A stretch of 35,891 bases of DNA from JALOOE01 sp964423545 (lineage in GTDB: Bacteria; Chloroflexota; Anaerolineae; CG2-30-64-16): the NCBI GenBank assembly GCA_964423545.1, contig CAYRFV010000016.1, forward strand, positions 1 through 35,891, in the 5' to 3' direction. Made by a program: the position numbers and the translations under genes. The notes under the pieces are model-generated. The model ran no database searches. It had not been told where the DNA came from and worked only from the letters and a program-made list of their open reading frames with translations. This document shows positions 33,722-35,891 of the stretch, piece after piece. Each line of letters begins with the position of its first letter. Position 1 is the first letter of the stretch.

Positions 33722-35891
33722 ATGACCGACCTTGTTGAGGCGCACAGCGCTCGCGCTCGAACACGCACCTCCTGGATCATCCTCGGCCTCTTTGTCGTTC
33801 TCACGCTCATCCTGACGTGGCCGGTTGCGGCGGTTCTCGACTCCCGGCTGCCCGGCACGGCCACCTGGGCATTCGATGAGTCGACCTTTGCCTGGAACAT
33901 CTGGTATTTCAAGCACGCCCTGCTCGACCTCCGCACCAACCCTCTTCACACGGAGCTGATCTGGCATCCGTTGGGCATCGACCTGATCCTCTACACCTAC
34001 AATTTCTTCAATGCCATCACTGCACTGCCTCTGCTCTTAGCCAGCAGCGCGGGTCCGCTCCTGGCCAGTGGGACGCTGGGCGGCGGGGCGCTGGCCAGCA
34101 ACGCAACGGTGCTCCTCGCCACCGCTCTCAGCGGTTTCGGCGCCTATCTGCTCACGCTTCACATCCTGGGCGCCGCATTTCGCACCGCATCCGCCGCATC
34201 CGACGGACGGTCTCGGGGCCCCGACGCCCAGCCTTCGGACGTGCTCCGCCTGGCCGCCATTCTCGCCGGCATTATCTACGCTTTTGCCTCGAATCGCGCG
34301 GTCTATACGGCGCTGGGCCACTACAACATAGCGACAACCCAGTGGCTGCCGTTCTACGCACTCTACCTTGTGAGGCTGCTCCGCGAGCCGAAGCCCCGGA
34401 ACGCGGTGCTGGCCGGCTTCTTCCTGACCCTGGCAGCCCTCACCGATATGACCTTCGCCGCGCTCCTGGCGCTCTTCACCCTGATCGTGTTGCTGGCGAT
34501 GTGGGGGGAGCTGACTGCGCGCCGGGCAGCAATGAAATGCCTGGTGTTGGCCTGGGGAGTGCTGGCGGTCATCTGGACGCCCGTGCTGATCCCGATCGCT
34601 CGCGAGTTCGTGGCAGGCGACTACGGCAGTTCGGGTTGGGGCGAGAGCCTGAAGCTCAGCGCGGACGTCGTGGGACTGGTGACGCCGACCGATCTGAACC
34701 CGTTGGTCAACGATCGTCGTGCAGCGAGCGATGTATGGCCGGCCGCGCTACGCGCCGTGGAGGAAGGGAAAGGTCGGTTCAGTGACGTTAATACAGTCTT
34801 CCTGGGATTCGTCACGCTGACGCTGGCAGTGGTCGGCGCAGTCACGGCGCGACGGCGAGTGGCCGCCTGGATCTGGGTGGCGCTTGTCTTCGGAGTCTTA
34901 GCTCTCGGCCCCCTGCTGCAGATCGCCGGTCGCTATCGGTTCAGCCTCGACAATCTGCTGCCCGAGGGGGTTACGCTGCCGTTGCCATTCGCAGTGCTCC
35001 ATTTCGTGCCGGTCATCAACGCTAACCGCGCGCCTAATCGCAACAGCACGCTCCTGATGCTGGCGCTTGCCGTACTGGCGGGATGGGGCGTCGCCTGGCT
35101 TCTGGCAGGCATCACCCGGCGATCACACCGGAACACAACAGCGGGTGCAAGGCAGACTGCTCACGGCGCACGGTTCACGCCCGTCCTGACCTCCTCGCTT
35201 GCCTGCCTGCTCGGCCTCCTGATCGTACTCGAACACCTGGCCGTCCCGCTGCCGACCACCGACGCGGTCATTCCCGAGGTCTACCGCCGCATCGGCGGTG
35301 AGAAGGAGGAGTTCGCCGTGATGCAGTTGCCGCTCGGCTGGCGCGACAGCTACGGCGTGCTGGGCAGCGAGCAGACGAACCTGCAGTACTTCCAGACCGG
35401 GCATGGCAAACCGATCATCGGCGGGAACATCAGCCGTGCGCCCGCCGGAAAGATGAGCTACTTCGCCCGCATCCCCCTCTTCAAGGCGCTGACCGACCTC
35501 GAACTCTATCGCGACGTCGATGGGCCAACCGACGCGGCCGCGCGCGCCGGCGCGGCCGCGTTGATGTCGCTCTACGATGTGCGCTATTTCGTCACCACGC
35601 CCCCGATTCCGGGGCGCTTTCCCTATCAGGACACGTGGCAGCGCACCGAAGCGTACGCGCTCGACCTCCTTCCGTTGGAGAAGCCGGCCGTGTGGGAGCA
35701 GGACGGCTATCGCGTCTACCGGGTGATCCAGCCGCCGATTCCTTTTCCATTCCGCGTCGATGTCGGTGCAGCCGGCGCCGAGCCGCACCTGGGCCCCGGG
35801 TGGGATGTACGGACGGATGAACAGCCGTACAGCGCCACCGCCAACTGGGTGACGGGCCGAGCGGCAGAGCTCTACCTGCCGCTCGACGGAC
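33722..35891 (+). CDS. Large polytopic GT-C-like membrane protein, cut by window end
   Basis: At least 723 residues; the frame is open to the last base. The first helix (about 17-38, WIILGLFVVLTLILTWPVAA) is followed by a loop with FDESTFAWNIWYFK, where the D-E pair sits as in GT-C transferases. About ten further helices reach residue ~520. An extracellular domain then begins (FAVMQLPLGWRDSYGV, LQYFQTGHGKP), as in YfhO-like and related putative glycosyltransferases. The function is likely surface glycan or glycolipid assembly, but the donor and acceptor are unknown. It follows the other GT-C gene after 96 bases and has its own promoter. Confidence 0.75.
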   Translation, partial: MTDLVEAHSARARTRTSWIILGLFVVLTLILTWPVAAVLDSRLPGTATWAFDESTFAWNIWYFKHALLDLRTNPLHTELIWHPLGIDLILYTYNFFNAITALPLLLASSAGPLLASGTLGGGALASNATVLLATALSGFGAYLLTLHILGAAFRTASAASDGRSRGPDAQPSDVLRLAAILAGIIYAFASNRAVYTALGHYNIATTQWLPFYALYLVRLLREPKPRNAVLAGFFLTLAALTDMTFAALLALFTLIVLLAMWGELTARRAAMKCLVLAWGVLAVIWTPVLIPIAREFVAGDYGSSGWGESLKLSADVVGLVTPTDLNPLVNDRRAASDVWPAALRAVEEGKGRFSDVNTVFLGFVTLTLAVVGAVTARRRVAAWIWVALVFGVLALGPLLQIAGRYRFSLDNLLPEGVTLPLPFAVLHFVPVINANRAPNRNSTLLMLALAVLAGWGVAWLLAGITRRSHRNTTAGARQTAHGARFTPVLTSSLACLLGLLIVLEHLAVPLPTTDAVIPEVYRRIGGEKEEFAVMQLPLGWRDSYGVLGSEQTNLQYFQTGHGKPIIGGNISRAPAGKMSYFARIPLFKALTDLELYRDVDGPTDAAARAGAAALMSLYDVRYFVTTPPIPGRFPYQDTWQRTEAYALDLLPLEKPAVWEQDGYRVYRVIQPPIPFPFRVDVGAAGAEPHLGPGWDVRTDEQPYSATANWVTGRAAELYLPLDG

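Overview
This 35.9 kb window is GC-rich (roughly 60-65% by eye), densely packed chromosomal DNA. It carries 26 protein genes that I can support (two of them cut by the window ends), no rRNA or tRNA that I could see, no insertion sequence, and no CRISPR array. The gene content fits a Chloroflexota (Anaerolineae-like) bacterium. There is a T-box leader on valS and a Bacillus-like mtaB-yqeY-pgpH-ybeY-dgkA block. There are MoxR/DUF58 genes, a fused homocysteine methyltransferase/methylenetetrahydrofolate reductase, large GT-C membrane proteins with Chloroflexi-like architecture, and secreted proteins with Ala/Thr/Pro linkers. The phylum assignment is inference from gene content; no 16S or marker phylogeny is possible here. 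Several genes have sigma70/sigmaA-type promoters with exactly 17-nt spacers, which helps to place starts and operons.

Layout. At 1-305 is the 3' end of a ComM/YifB-type Mg-chelatase gene whose end is frameshifted by a 17-bp tandem duplication. At 520-1139 a strong promoter drives a long hairpin-rich leader and a small four-helix membrane protein of the phage-holin-4_2 type. At 1324-4498 (minus strand) is a two-gene electron-transfer operon: a secreted, membrane-anchored nonaheme cytochrome c, then an unusual fusion of a di-heme b-type membrane cytochrome with a ten-CxxCH extracellular arm built of five diheme modules. At 4915-8269 (minus) is valS with its T-box leader and promoter. At 8266-9561 (minus) is an unrecognised membrane protein with a TPR-like region. 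It is divergent from a plus-strand operon at 9944-15559 (metH/metF fusion, PIG-L deacetylase, Maf, PcrA helicase) through back-to-back promoters. At 15600-18239 (minus) a response regulator, histidine kinase and CinA/PncC amidase are translationally coupled. At 18414-22808 (plus) are MoxR, DUF58 and a secreted subtilase. At 22852-29338 (minus) is a long run: mtaB, yqeY, pgpH, ybeY, dgkA, a UroD-family protein and a zinc-ribbon Nudix hydrolase. At 29365-30396 (minus) is an NAD-dependent epimerase. At 30535-35891 (plus) are a methyltransferase-like gene and two large GT-C-type membrane proteins, the last cut by the window end.

The most unusual system is the cytochrome pair. The b-type module could exchange electrons with membrane quinone, the fused decaheme arm would extend into the extracellular space, and the nonaheme partner would sit beside it. 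Together they look like a quinone-to-outside (or reverse) electron conduit. Heme content and domain order are seen in the sequence; the direction of electron flow and the final partner are not known.
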